A stretch of DNA of 64,000 bases from Streptomyces sp. S465. Its GTDB lineage: Bacteria; Actinomycetota; Actinomycetes; Streptomycetales; Streptomycetaceae. Location of the stretch: positions 1 through 64,000 of the forward strand of contig NZ_CP114036.1 in the NCBI RefSeq assembly GCF_026898115.1, given 5' to 3'. The notes beneath the pieces were generated by a model. The model did not search any database. It saw nothing but the letters and a program-made list of their open reading frames with translations, and was not told the DNA's origin. The position numbers and the translations under genes were made by a program. Shown piece by piece: positions 19,935 to 29,282 of this stretch (the stretch's first letter is position 1; the number at the start of each line of letters is the position of its first letter).

Positions 19935-20501
19935 TCACTGGGCGCCTCGCACACGCATGGCGTCTTTCTTGGCCCGGTTGCCGCAGGTGCTCATTGAGCA
20001 CCAGCGGCGGAACGTGCCGCGGGTGGCGTCGAGGAAGACCGCGACGCAGCCGGTCCCCGCGCACACTTTGATGGTGCCGACGCGGAGGCCGCCGAGCGTG
20101 TCGACCGCGTCGCCGGCCACGACCGCGAGAGCGGACCGTGCCGGCGACGAGCCGGGGAAGCGCCAGTTGACACCAGCGCCGTCGAGTACGCGGAACGCGT
20201 CGTTGCGGCCGGCCCAGTCGTTGATGCGATCCCGGTCCGCCTCGGCCATCTCCTGTGCATCCGCGACGGCCCGGGCCGCACGGTAGATCGACTCCCGCAG
20301 CTCGCGCGCCTCGCGCAGCAACTCCTCGTCCAACCCTGGCGGCCGCCCGCCCAGCCCTGCGGCGGCGAGCCACTCGGCCAGGTCCGACGGGCGGAGCAGC
20401 GAGTCCCTCGGTGTCGCCGTCTCGCGAGCCGTCACCGTCTTCGTGAACTGGAGACACAACGGCTGTGCCTCGGTGTCCGAGCGCCCGCCGCGTTCCCTCA
20501 C
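19935..20501 (-). CDS. CGNR zinc-finger / ABATE-domain regulator
   Basis: The N-terminal half is ABATE-like ('DLAEWLAAAGL', 'ELRESIYRAARAVAD'). The C-terminus has the CGNR zinc finger 'RRWCSMSTCGNRAKK'. These are putative stress-related transcription factors. The start is taken at the GTG at 20501, preceded by GGAGGA at good spacing. It is divergent from an epoxide-hydrolase-like gene across a ~105-base region holding a 19-base inverted repeat, so it probably controls that gene and itself. Confidence 0.8.
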   Translation of the reverse strand: MRERGGRSDTEAQPLCLQFTKTVTARETATPRDSLLRPSDLAEWLAAAGLGGRPPGLDEELLREARELRESIYRAARAVADAQEMAEADRDRINDWAGRNDAFRVLDGAGVNWRFPGSSPARSALAVVAGDAVDTLGGLRVGTIKVCAGTGCVAVFLDATRGTFRRWCSMSTCGNRAKKDAMRVRGAQ

Positions 20502-20568
20502 TGCCACATTTCCTCCGTCCGCCACGAGAACCACACTATCCGGTTCACTCAGACTCCTGCTACTGTCC

Positions 20569-20587
20569 GAACCACTTAAAGTGGTTC
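20569..20587. promoter_or_regulatory. Candidate operator, CGNR/hydrolase intergenic region
   Basis: GAACCACTTAAAGTGGTTC is a perfect 9-bp inverted repeat with a one-base centre, 20 bases upstream of the hydrolase ATG. A weaker pair of GAACC/GGTTC half-sites lies at about 20527-20546. It is a good candidate binding site for the divergent CGNR regulator. Confidence 0.55.
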
Positions 20588-20606
20588 AACTCTTTGGAGG
20601 GGCGCT

Positions 20607-21554
20607 ATGACGCTTGTCCCAGCAGTGCCTGTGACCGGATTCGGCACCGTAACGGCGATGCCCGACCTGCCGACCGGGTTCGGCGAACGGTTCCAGAGCA
20701 ACCGCTACGACCTGGGCGACATCTCCCTGCACGCCGTCTCGGGCGGTTCAGGGCCCGCGCTGCTGCTGGTGGGTGGCTGGCCGCAGTTCTGGTGGCAGTG
20801 GCGCAAGGTGATGCTCCCGCTCTCCGAGCACTTCACGGTGATCGCGGTCGATCCCCGCGGAGTGGGACGCTCCGACAAACCGGAAACGGGGTATGACAGC
20901 GTCACCGCGGCACAGGACCTCGCCCGGCTCATGACCGCCCTGGGCCACGAGGACTTCCGGCTGGTGGGCCACGACGTGGGCATGATGCTCGCCTACGCCC
21001 TGGCTAGCGATCACCCCTCGCGCGTCACCCAACTCGTGCTGGCCGAAGCTGCCCTGCCTGGCATCTCCGACGACCCGAGTGCCACGCCCCCGGCCACCCG
21101 CGCGGTCGAGGCCACCTGGCACTTCATGTTCAACCGACTGCCGTCGGTCAACGAGAAGCTCGTCGAGGGACGCGAGGACCTCTACTTCCGCGATCAGTTC
21201 ACCGCCAAGGGCGCCACACCCGACGCGATGCCCTCGGACGTCGTCGACGTTTACATCGAGGCGCTTCGCCGGTCCGGCGCGCTGCATGCCAGCTTCCAGT
21301 ACTACCGGGCCCTGGACGTGACGATCACCCAGAACCAGGCGCGGACGCACGCCCCTCTGACGATGCCTGTGCTGGCGGTCGGGGGCGCCGCCTTCCGCGG
21401 AGCCGGCGTCGCGGGCGACGTACGCCGCGTCGCCAGCGACGTGAAGGAGCTCGTGATCGAGGGATGCGGGCACTATGTGCCTGAGGAGGCACCCGACGCC
21501 TTCGTCTCGGCGCTCCTGTCGTTCTTCACACCCGCAGGCTCAGCACTGGCCTGA
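20607..21554 (+). CDS. Alpha/beta hydrolase, epoxide-hydrolase-like
   Basis: 315 residues. Alpha/beta-hydrolase fold with nucleophile elbow 'VGHDVGM' (Asp nucleophile, as in epoxide hydrolases and haloalkane dehalogenases), 'DPRGVGRSDKP' and a C-terminal His in 'GCGHYVPEEAPD'. The usual oxyanion 'HGFP/HGWP' reads 'GGWP'. It is cytoplasmic, with no signal peptide. TTGGAGGGG precedes the ATG. Likely hydrolyses an epoxide or small ester; the substrate is unknown. Probably regulated by the divergent CGNR protein through the intergenic palindrome. Confidence 0.8.
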   Translation: MTLVPAVPVTGFGTVTAMPDLPTGFGERFQSNRYDLGDISLHAVSGGSGPALLLVGGWPQFWWQWRKVMLPLSEHFTVIAVDPRGVGRSDKPETGYDSVTAAQDLARLMTALGHEDFRLVGHDVGMMLAYALASDHPSRVTQLVLAEAALPGISDDPSATPPATRAVEATWHFMFNRLPSVNEKLVEGREDLYFRDQFTAKGATPDAMPSDVVDVYIEALRRSGALHASFQYYRALDVTITQNQARTHAPLTMPVLAVGGAAFRGAGVAGDVRRVASDVKELVIEGCGHYVPEEAPDAFVSALLSFFTPAGSALA

Positions 21555-21559
21555 CGTCC

Positions 21560-22012
21560 GAGGAATGCCGCCGCCCCCGCGCTGATGGCCGACGGAGGCG
21601 TCGCCGGCCTTGGGACGCCGATCCCGAGCAGGACCGGATCATCGCCGCCGCCCGCGCCGGCACCCTGCCCACGGTCACCATGGCCGACGTCGTACGCCTG
21701 CGCCGCGAGCGGGGCGGAGAGCTGCCGGGTGAGTGACACCGATCCCGACGACCTGTGGCCGGTCGAGCCGTCCGAGGCCATCCAGGACACGCTCGCTGAC
21801 CCGAAACTGCCCGTCGAACTGTTCTCCGCGATCGTCGCGCTCACCGTCGAAATCGTCGAGAACCGTGGCTGCCGGACAGCACCGCGCGCGACAGCGCCAG
21901 CGACTGGCGCCGACTCCCGATCCCTCACGGCCGCGGCCTGGTCGAGTACGTCATCGACACCAACCACCACCACGTCGTACGCCTGACCCGGTTGACGTCC
22001 TCCCGGCACTAA
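21560..22012 (+). pseudogene. Remnants of two small overlapping genes (toxin-antitoxin-like?)
   Basis: A C-terminal fragment ending 'ADVVRLRRERGGELPGE' (stop near 21734) overlaps a GTG at 21729 that opens 'SDTDPDDLWPVEPSEAIQDT'. After a frame change near 21870 the latter continues 'WLPDSTARDSASDWRRLPIP' to a TAA at 22010-22012. The overlapping pair of very small proteins suggests an antitoxin/toxin-like arrangement, but no family is firmly recognised. The 5' gene is truncated. Confidence 0.35.
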
Positions 22013-22170
22013 CGGACCGGGATTCTGGCCGCGACCGGAGGCGACCCGACTGCATCCGTCTCACGCCGCGCTCGCGGCCACCGTCGGCTCCGCCCGCCTG
22101 ACCTCCGCCCTCACCGACATGCACCAGGCCGCCAGCGTGCCGGCCGCCTGGTGAGCACCACCAGCACGCC

Positions 22171-22201
22171 GAAGGGCGGCCCCGACTCGGGGCCGCCCTT
22201 C
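22171..22201. terminator. Strong bidirectional hairpin terminator
   Basis: GAAGGGCGGCCCC (22171-22183) and GGGGCCGCCCTTC (22189-22201) form a perfect 13-bp stem with a five-base loop. It lies just beyond the 3' end of the Tn3 transposase fragment (minus strand) and of the small genes on the plus strand. Confidence 0.75.
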
Positions 22202-22229
22202 GCGCTGCCGCAGCAGGACCAGCGCGGTG

Positions 22230-23108
22230 TCACGGCGCGGGGGCCGGCTGGTGACTGGTCCGCTGGCCGGGGATGGTCGCGGCGGGGTTGAGGTCGAGCC
22301 GGTTGCTCATGTTCAGCTCGAACCGGCCGTAGGGGTTCACATGGGTCCAGAACAGCGGGGACAGCGCCCGCCGGTCGGCGTCGGTGAGCTTGTCGGCCCA
22401 CTTCGGCTCGGCCAGCACCTCCTGCAGCAGCAGGGTGTTGACGTGTACCAGGGCGGCCTGCAGCAGGTGCAGGGCGAGCATCGAGACCTCCTGGCTCTCC
22501 CGGTCCGGGCCGGTCAGGTCGCCGTCCTTGCCGTAGAACAGGTCGTGGTTGGCAAAGTTCCAGTTCTCCACCACCTGCAGGCCCTCGCGGATCTCCCGCC
22601 GCAGCTCGGGATCGGCCAGGTAGTCGCAGATGAACGCTGTCCGCACCGCCCGGCCCAGCTCCTCGATCGCCCGGCAGGTCGGGTGCTTGGGGCCGCCTCG
22701 GGTGAAGCGGCGGAGCACCTGCTCGGCCTCCGCCGTGCCCAGACGCAGGGCGGTGGGGTACTTCACGATCTGGTCGTACTGCTGGCGGATCAGCTCCCAG
22801 GCGATCGTCTTGCTGGACAGCACCGGTGCCAGGTGGGGCCAGGTGCCGTCCTCACCGGCGGCCGGCCGGTACAGCCGGGCCGAGCCCACGTTCTTCAGGC
22901 GAGGGAGCAGGTTGAAGCCCAGCATGTGCGAGAACGCGAACCCGACGATGGACGCGCCGTGCGTGTCGGTGCACTGCCGGTCCACCACCATCTCGGTGCA
23001 GTGCCGCAGCACGCCCTCGATCATCGCCGCGACCTCGGAGGCCGAGCAGTTCTTCAACTGGCTGTAGATGCACACCGACTTCCGCTCGACGTGCCAGTAG
23101 ATCATCAC
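22230..23108 (-). pseudogene. Tn3-family transposase, C-terminal fragment
   Basis: About 290 residues of the Tn3 TnpA catalytic C-terminus: '[20 protein letters not shown]', '[20 protein letters not shown]', '[19 protein letters not shown]' and '[17 protein letters not shown]'. The N-terminal two-thirds is missing; the frame opens only a few codons earlier (about 23130). Orientation is opposite to the N-terminal fragment at 19.5 kb, so the two pieces cannot be one simply interrupted gene. Confidence 0.85.
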
Positions 23109-23228
23109 CCCCGGACCCGAAGCGCGCGGGTTCGCGGATTCCTGGACGTGGACAGGGTGGAACCCACGCGTCTTCGGAAGCGTACCCGTTCAGTCGATGC
23201 GGGTTCCTGCCGCCGATTTCGCCTCCTG

Positions 23229-24277
23229 TTAGGTATCCATGCGGCCGGTGTTGTGCAGAACCAGAGAGATGAGCGAGGCGAGCCGGACGAACAGGCAGTC
23301 GACGGCAGAGCCGTCGGGGAGATCGTGCTTGCCGTGCTCGTGATGCCGGATCGTGAAGTTGTTGCCTGCGCTCGTCAGTGTCCTGAACTCGGTCTCCAGA
23401 AGCTCGCGGAACGGTTCGGAGCCAGGGACAGCACGGACCAGAAGCTGTTCCGCAGATGCCTTCTTCTTGTCCCCGCCGAGTTCGAGAGCCTTGAGCCGCT
23501 CGAAGGCGTCCCAGAGCTTCTCAAGAGCGTCCCGCCGGTCGAGCGGGTTCCTGGACAAGACCGGGCTATCGCGTCGTTGAGCTTGTCATCGAGCTGTGGG
23601 TCTCCCGTGCCGGGCCTGAAATCGGAGACCAGCGGACGCGCCTCGGGCGGCCCGAGCCGTCGGACGCACATGTCGTCACCGATGGCGAAGGCGATCCCAT
23701 TCCTGGCGAACAGCAGGTCAACGCCGCGCTGGAACTGCTCCTGTACCGGCTTCAGGCCGCCGTCGAAGTGCAGGTCGGCCCGCTGTGCATCGAAGGAGTA
23801 GTCGGTGTGTTCGAAGCACCAGCTATGGGGCTTGCTGTAGCTCGGCTGTCCGACGTGGAGAGCGACGAAGTCGACCACATCAAGCGCGGTGGCGGTGTCC
23901 GGCGCCTTGTCTGGATCAAGCGGAGCCCCAGTCTGTGCCTGGGTGTGAGCCCTTGGAGAGGGCCGGCCAAAGAAGATCTCGTCGGACTCGGTGTCCTGCC
24001 CTTCATCAGGCGGCGCCGGGGGCTCGACCAGCTTGGGGACATGGGCTTTGAGGGCGTGGAGGAACTTCTCTTCGTCCGTGCCGGTGATGGTGTTGCGACC
24101 TCGGTCGTCCGGACAGTCGTACCGGGGAAAGGCCCGGGCGAGCGAGCCATCGTTGATCCGCTGCTGGATCAGGACGGTGATTCCTGCCCATGCCTCGGTG
24201 GTGATGATCTCGCTGACGCGCGGTCTGCCCTGCCCCACGCGGTCGGAGTAGAAGGTGCTCCCGGTCACGGGAACCAC
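23229..24277 (-). pseudogene. Abi-like protein with HEPN-type R-x6-H motif (one frameshift)
   Basis: About 350 residues in two abutting frames. One base is missing near 23560, where 'NDAIAR' should run into 'LSRNPLDRRDALEKLWDAFE'. The C-terminal all-helical part ends with 'FRTLTSAGNNFTIRHHEHGK', whose R-HHEHGK-H matches the R-x4-6-H signature of HEPN ribonuclease domains. The overall layout resembles AbiJ-type abortive-infection proteins. The N-terminal ~230 residues are not recognised. Placement among transposase fragments fits a mobile defence gene. Tentative. Confidence 0.45.
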
Positions 24278-24329
24278 CTTGGCAGCGGACTACCCAGCTC
24301 TCCAACTGGGATTCTGGGGAAGGGAATGG

Positions 24330-26449
24330 CTATCGCCAGAGGGTGGACCGGCGTTCGGGGTGGGCCGTGTCGATGTACTTCATTGCGGTCTCGGCGGCGA
24401 TGCCGAAGACGCGCATGAGGTGGACGGGGTCGGCGGTCTGGCGGGCCTCGTCGAGGATACGGTCCTGGCGGAGTTCGGACAGAGTGAGGCCCAGCGGTCG
24501 GAAGATGTCGTTGATGACCATGGTGGAGACGGGCGGGAGCCGGTCGTCTGCCACGGTCTGCTGGCTGACCAGAAGGTAGGGGTTGGCCGTCAGGGGCCAC
24601 CGTTGGTGGCGGTCGCGGAGCCAGTCACTCGCGAGGATGTGGGTGACTTTCTCGAGGTAGACGGTGTGCCGTAGGTCCCGCCGGACCGTCAGACGGCCGC
24701 GGGCGATGTCGAGATCGGTCAGGAGGAGGCAGCGGGTCTCACGCCGGCCGAGCGCGTGGATGGCGACGAGCGCGACGACGAATTCGGCCATCGGAGTGTC
24801 GGCCCGGTCGATCAGGCCGCGGAGGCGGTCGGTGGGGATGGGCACGGGCAGGCGTTCGGAGGTGGACAGTGAGACGCCGCGAGTGGGGTCGCGGAAGATC
24901 ACCCGTTCCTGTTTGAGGGTTTGGAAGAGGCTGCGAAGAGCGCTGAGAAGGTCCCGCCCCGTAGAGCCGGGTCGTTGTTTGAGGGCGTCCTGGACGTCGT
25001 CCTTGGTGATCTCGCGCAGGCTGGTGACTCGGGCCGCCCAGGCGGTCAGGACTCGGGAGAGGTAGCCGAGGTACCCCCGGATCGTCTCGAACGGCATCGC
25101 GGGGTGTTCCCGGCGGCCCTCGCCCCGCAGGACCAGCACCCAGCGGTGGAGTTCGTCAGCGAGGGGCTCGGGGAAGCTCTGGATGCGCTGGTTGATGGCC
25201 CGCTGATGGATATCGACCTGGTGGGCGGGGTCGGGGATGACCAGGCCGCGGCGGCTGAGGAACCGCAGGATCCGGCGTGCGCTGGTGCCGGGCCGGTCGG
25301 CGGGAAGCGACCGGATGTCGGCCTCGTGGATGGGGGCGTCGGCGCCGATGCGGGCCAGCAGGATGCGCAGGCTGCGGGCGGCGAGACGCCGTACCTGCTC
25401 GTCCCATCCCTGCTGTCTCGCGTGCTGGCGGAAGTCGTCGAGCAGGGTCTCGGCGACAGGGGCGAGGGAGGGCAGGAGGTCCAGTTCCCCAACGGCGATG
25501 CAGGTCCCATCACGTCGGGCGTCGAACAGGACGGTCTGTGCCAGGTTGACCAGGTGCGGCGAGATTGCTGGTGCGGGCGGACGTGCAGCGGCGGCTCGTT
25601 GCCGGGCCTTGTCGTGCGGCGCCGGATAGCCGAGCGCCCCCGGGGCGGATCGCGAGTCTGGGTGCGAGGTCGCCGCCGAACCACAGCTGGGTCCATGTCT
25701 CCGATCGTGCTTCAGGGCCGTGGTGGTCGATGTGCAGGCAGCAGGCTCGGCAGATGCCGTCCAGCAGCGGGACGCCGCGGCGTCCGCAGCGGCGGCAGTC
25801 ACCGACCGGGTGCCGGCCTGGCCACGTGCTCCAGCTGCTGCAGCCGCAGCAGACGGACCGGAAGCCCCAGCAGTCGCAGTGCCGACAACTGCGGTGCGGC
25901 TTCGGCGAGATGACGGGACGGCGGCGCCGACGTGGACGGAGAAGGCCAGCCTCGCGCAGGATGTCGGCGACCGCGCCCTGGCTGCGTGGCAGATCGTCGA
26001 GGACCTCCTCGGCGACCAAGTCCTCGCCGTCGGCGTCCCGGACGGCCAGGACCAGCCGAAGCATCCAGCACGCCGCCCTCCACCACGCCTTGCTCAGTCC
26101 CTGCTCGGCGGCCTGGGCGACGGCGATGGCCTGCAGGCGGTCGGAGTCGGCGAGGTCCCGGTCGCGGATGCGCCGGACATGCTCCTGAGCGAGCTGCCGA
26201 CGCGGACGGAACAGGACGAGCTGGCCGCGTACGGCCGGCGGACACACCCTCGGGTCGTCGCTCGTCTCGGCCGCGGCGATGCGCTGACGGTCCAGCCAGG
26301 ACCGCGGTCGGCTCGCGTCACGCGGCCGGCCCTTCTGCGGCCGGTCGATCGGCTGTGCCCGGGGCAGACGGACACCAGGCAGGATCAGCGCGAGCTGAGA
26401 CGGCCGCCCGGCAACAGGATCGGCGATCCATTCGGCGTCGAAGGTCCGG
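24330..26449 (-). pseudogene. Zinc-ribbon plus tyrosine-recombinase-like protein (one frameshift)
   Basis: A long protein (about 700 residues restored). The N-terminal part (26.45-25.65 kb) includes a Cys-rich zone 'CRHCDCWGFRSVCCGC' and 'CRRCGRRG..LLDGICRACC', likely tandem zinc ribbons. After a frame change near 25630 the C-terminal part has a core-binding domain and a recombinase-like catalytic domain: Arg in 'LGRRETRCLLLTDL', 'SELRQDRI' at the H-x-x-R site and 'AMKYIDTAHPE' with the Tyr. The His of HxxR and the GH box are not conserved. It is probably the integrase of a Streptomyces element, fused at its 5' side to AAA ATPase debris. Confidence 0.6.
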
Positions 26450-26748
26450 ATGACCTCGAGGACCTCGCTGGAGGTGCGGCGGGTGAAGCGCTGCCAGATG
26501 AAGATGCGGGAGGAGAGCACCGGTTCGCGGCGCAGCACGGTGTGACAGCCCTCACCGCCGACGAAAATGATCGCAAGCTGGGTTGAGGGTTCGTCCCACA
26601 GGTAGCGGAAGTACTCGAACGCCTCCCCGCTGAGCCACCGGGGCCTCATCCACGAGGATGATGCGGGGGCGCTCGGCCAGGGCCGTCTTCACCCAGACGG
26701 TCGAATCCGCTGGGGTGGCGCGGTGGCTCGCCGGCCAGGTCGAGGGCG
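26450..26748. repeat. Direct repeat of 35702-36000 (AAA ATPase segment)
   Basis: This 299-base block matches 35702-36000 base for base at a constant offset of 9252, with two mismatches noticed (near 26630). A second matching block is 26831-26983 versus 36006-36162, where this copy lacks four bases. Between the blocks, 82 bases here correspond to only five bases in the other copy. Confidence 0.9.
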
Positions 26749-26983
26749 TCCGGGTCACCGCGCACAGCGTGCCGTTGAGCGTGGCCAGCGGGCGGACCCG
26801 CTTGCCCTCGCGCATCCGGACCGACAGCCGCAGTTCGTAGCGCACTGCGCCGGCGGTGGGACGGGCCCGGAAGGTGATCCTTTGCCCTCACCGGGTTCGA
26901 GAGCGCGCAGGCAGGTGTCGACGGCGAGAGTCCTGCCGAAGCCGGCGCCGCCATGGATACACATCATCACGCAGGCGGCGACC
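26450..26983 (-). pseudogene. AAA ATPase of a Mu-like transposon, decayed copy 1
   Basis: On the minus strand the pieces read, in order, 'MCIHGGAGFGRTLAVDTCLR' (P-loop with Arg instead of Lys), '[15 protein letters not shown]', '[17 protein letters not shown]' (Walker B) and '[17 protein letters not shown]' to 'SSEVLEVI'. A four-base deletion near 26882 and an extra C in a CCCC run near 26645 break the frame. The N-terminus and the C-terminal tail are replaced by unrelated DNA; the recombinase-like gene takes over at 26449. Copy 2 is at 35.5-36.3 kb. Confidence 0.7.
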
Positions 26984-27090
26984 ACGAGCGCGCCTTCCCC
27001 GCCTACGAGCGCGCGATGGCCGAGCACGTGACCGGCAACCGCGCGGTCGCGCTGAACGCGGCGAAGACCCTGATCCCCACCTCCCGCGTC
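26984..27090 (+). pseudogene. Possible 3' fragment of an FAD monooxygenase gene
   Basis: Immediately after the AAA repeat boundary the plus strand reads 'FPAYERAMAEHVTGNRAVAL' then 'NAAKTLIPTS', resembling the C-terminal helix of FAD-dependent aromatic monooxygenases. No other part of such a gene is present. The remaining ~275 bases to 27365 contain nothing recognisable. Confidence 0.35.
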
Positions 27091-27365
27091 CGCCGCGTCC
27101 GCCGGCCGCGGCGGCGGGCGAGCCCGGGGCGAGGTGAGGGTGGACACGGACGGCAACCTGGTCGGCAAGGACGACAGCGAGGCGCAGGTCCGGCAGGTGC
27201 ACAGGACGCCCAACACCCGACCGGCTACTTGCTGGTGGGGGCCGCCGGCCTGGTCCACCGGACTTCCGGGTGGAGAACGACGCGCCGGCCGTGGTGCCGA
27301 GCGCCGGTTGACCGGCCGGGGGTCCCGGACGCGGCCCCCGTTCCCCCTCGCCGGTGCCCGCGCGG

Positions 27366-28217
27366 CTACTCGGCGGACGCGGTCGCCGGGGCGGGCGCGG
27401 CGAGGCTGGCCAGGAGGCGCAGGGAGTCCGCGGTGCGGCTGCCGCGCTCGGCCCGGTAGACGAGCAGCTCCTGCCCGTCGGAGCCCCTGATGTCGAACGC
27501 CTGGTACGTGAGCTCCAGCGCGCCGACGACGGGATGCGTGAACCGCTTCGCCTCGTAGGTGCGCCCCCGGACCGGGTGGGCGTCCCACAGCTCCCGGAAG
27601 TGGGCGCTCGACGCGGACAGCCGCCCCACGAGCTCCGGCAGCCGCGGGTCGTGGGGGCGGCGGCCCTGGGCGAGGCGGAGGGTGGCGACCACGGCCTCGG
27701 CCACCTGGTGCCAGTCGGTGTAGAAGCCGGTGCCGGCCGGGTCGCCGAAGGTCATCAGGGCGAGGTTGACCGGGTCTGCGAAACCGGAGTGCATCGCCGC
27801 CGCGAGACGGTTCTGCGCCAGGACGTCGAGCGTCTCGTTGAGGACCAGCGCCGGGGTGGTCGTCCACTCCTCGACGAGTTCGAGGACGTCCGGCCGCACC
27901 GCCGGCTGCGGGAAGCCGCGGCGGCTCGGCGTCGCCCCGGCGAGCCGGTGCAGGTGCTCCCGGGCGTCGGGTCCGAGGTCGAGCGCGCGGCCCAGCGCGT
28001 CCAGCACCTGGAGCGAGGGGTGCCGTTCACGGCCCTGCTCCAGCCGCGTGTAGTAGTTGGCGCTGACCCCGGCGAGCACCGCGACCTCCTCGCGGCGCAG
28101 CCCCGGCACCCGGCGCACGCCCGCACTGGGCAGCCCGGCGCGCGCCGGATCGACGCGCGCCCGGGCCGCGCGCAAGAACCCACCGAGACCGGACGTGCTG
28201 CTTCCGTGCTGGCTCAT
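27366..28217 (-). CDS. XRE-family regulator with MmyB-like ligand-binding domain
   Basis: 283 residues. An N-terminal helix-turn-helix ('VPGLRREEVAVLAGVSANYY' then 'RLEQGRERHPS') is followed by an MmyB-like PAS-type ligand domain ('PALVLNETLDVLAQNRLA'). Start taken at the ATG of 'MSQHGSS' (28217). It is divergent from the enoyl-CoA hydratase gene with 169 bases between them, so it probably controls the 28.4-30.2 kb genes. Confidence 0.88.
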   Translation of the reverse strand: MSQHGSSTSGLGGFLRAARARVDPARAGLPSAGVRRVPGLRREEVAVLAGVSANYYTRLEQGRERHPSLQVLDALGRALDLGPDAREHLHRLAGATPSRRGFPQPAVRPDVLELVEEWTTTPALVLNETLDVLAQNRLAAAMHSGFADPVNLALMTFGDPAGTGFYTDWHQVAEAVVATLRLAQGRRPHDPRLPELVGRLSASSAHFRELWDAHPVRGRTYEAKRFTHPVVGALELTYQAFDIRGSDGQELLVYRAERGSRTADSLRLLASLAAPAPATASAE

Positions 28218-28386
28218 GCCGCCACGGTACGACGCCCCGCCCGCCCCTGCCTGTGTGCGGCACTCCCCCCCACGGTCCGGTCTGGTTGCCCACCTGCGCA
28301 ACCGGGAGAGTCGAAACCGGCACCGCGGAACGCCTGTTCAGCGGGCCGGCAGGCACACACCGTGTCCGACTACGCAATGAGGGAAC

Positions 28387-29214
28387 GTGTCCGAGGAATT
28401 CACCACACTCAGCGTTACCGAGAGCCAGGGCGTCGCCCGGGTGACGTTCGACAACCCGCCGGTCAACCTGTGTGACCCGGCCATGATCGCCGACTTCCGC
28501 CGGCTGCTCGACCGGTTCGCCACGAGCCGGGACACCCGCGTCGTGGTCTTCTCCAGCGCCCACCCCGACTTCTTCATCGGCCACGCCGACCTCAACCTCT
28601 TCCTCGACCCGGTGGACCAGATCCCGCCGAAGCCGACGAAGCTCGGCCCGCTCCAGACGCTCTTCGAGGACCTGCGCACCCTCCCCCAGGCGACGATCGG
28701 GGTCCTTGAGGGCCGCGCGTCGGGGGCCGGCACCGAGTTCCTCACCTCCTGCGACATGGTCTTCGCCGCCCGCGGCCGGGCCCTGCTCAGCCAGTTCGAG
28801 GTGGCGGTGGGCGTCCTGCCGGGGGCCACCGGCTCCCAGCGGCTGCCGCGACTGCTCGGGCGCAGCCGGGCGCTGGAGATGATCCTGGGCTGCGACGAGT
28901 TCGACGCCGAGCTCGCCGAGCGGTACGGCCTGGTCAACCGCGCCCTGCCGGCCGCCGAGCTGTGGCCCTTCGTCAACCGGCTGGCCGCGCGCATCGCCAC
29001 GTTCCCGGCGGCGGCGATCGCCCTGAACAAGGTGGCCGTCGACGCCTCCGAGCTGCCGATCCAGATGGGCCTGCTGGAGGAGACCCACACGCTGCACCAG
29101 ACCCTCGTCGGCGGCGAGGCGCAGCGCCGCATGCGGCTCCTGCTCGAACTCGGCGCCCAGGAGGAGGAGTTCGAGCGCGAGCAGTTCACCGCCGCGCTGG
29201 AACGCCTCGGCTGA
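28387..29214 (+). CDS. Enoyl-CoA hydratase/isomerase family protein
   Basis: 275 residues from a GTG. Crotonase fold: 'VARVTFDNPPVNLCDPAMIA' and oxyanion-hole segments 'FFIGHADLNLFL' and 'EGRASGAGTEFLTSCDMVFA', with 'GVLPGATGSQRLPRLLGR' following. The canonical pair of catalytic Glu residues is not clearly placed, so the exact reaction (hydratase, isomerase or other crotonase chemistry) is open. First gene of a likely operon with the NTF2-like and CMD genes, divergent from the XRE regulator. Confidence 0.85.
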   Translation: MSEEFTTLSVTESQGVARVTFDNPPVNLCDPAMIADFRRLLDRFATSRDTRVVVFSSAHPDFFIGHADLNLFLDPVDQIPPKPTKLGPLQTLFEDLRTLPQATIGVLEGRASGAGTEFLTSCDMVFAARGRALLSQFEVAVGVLPGATGSQRLPRLLGRSRALEMILGCDEFDAELAERYGLVNRALPAAELWPFVNRLAARIATFPAAAIALNKVAVDASELPIQMGLLEETHTLHQTLVGGEAQRRMRLLLELGAQEEEFEREQFTAALERLG

Positions 29215-29282
29215 CGCGCCCGGCCCCGGCCTCAGGCCTCTGGGCCCCCTGACCCCCTTGCCCCCGCCCCGATCGGAGACCC

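Noticed and set aside
22227..23801. 524-codon plus-strand open frame across the Tn3 and Abi-like region
   Set aside because: It is the antisense shadow of the Tn3 transposase fragment and the Abi-like gene; no domain was recognised in it.
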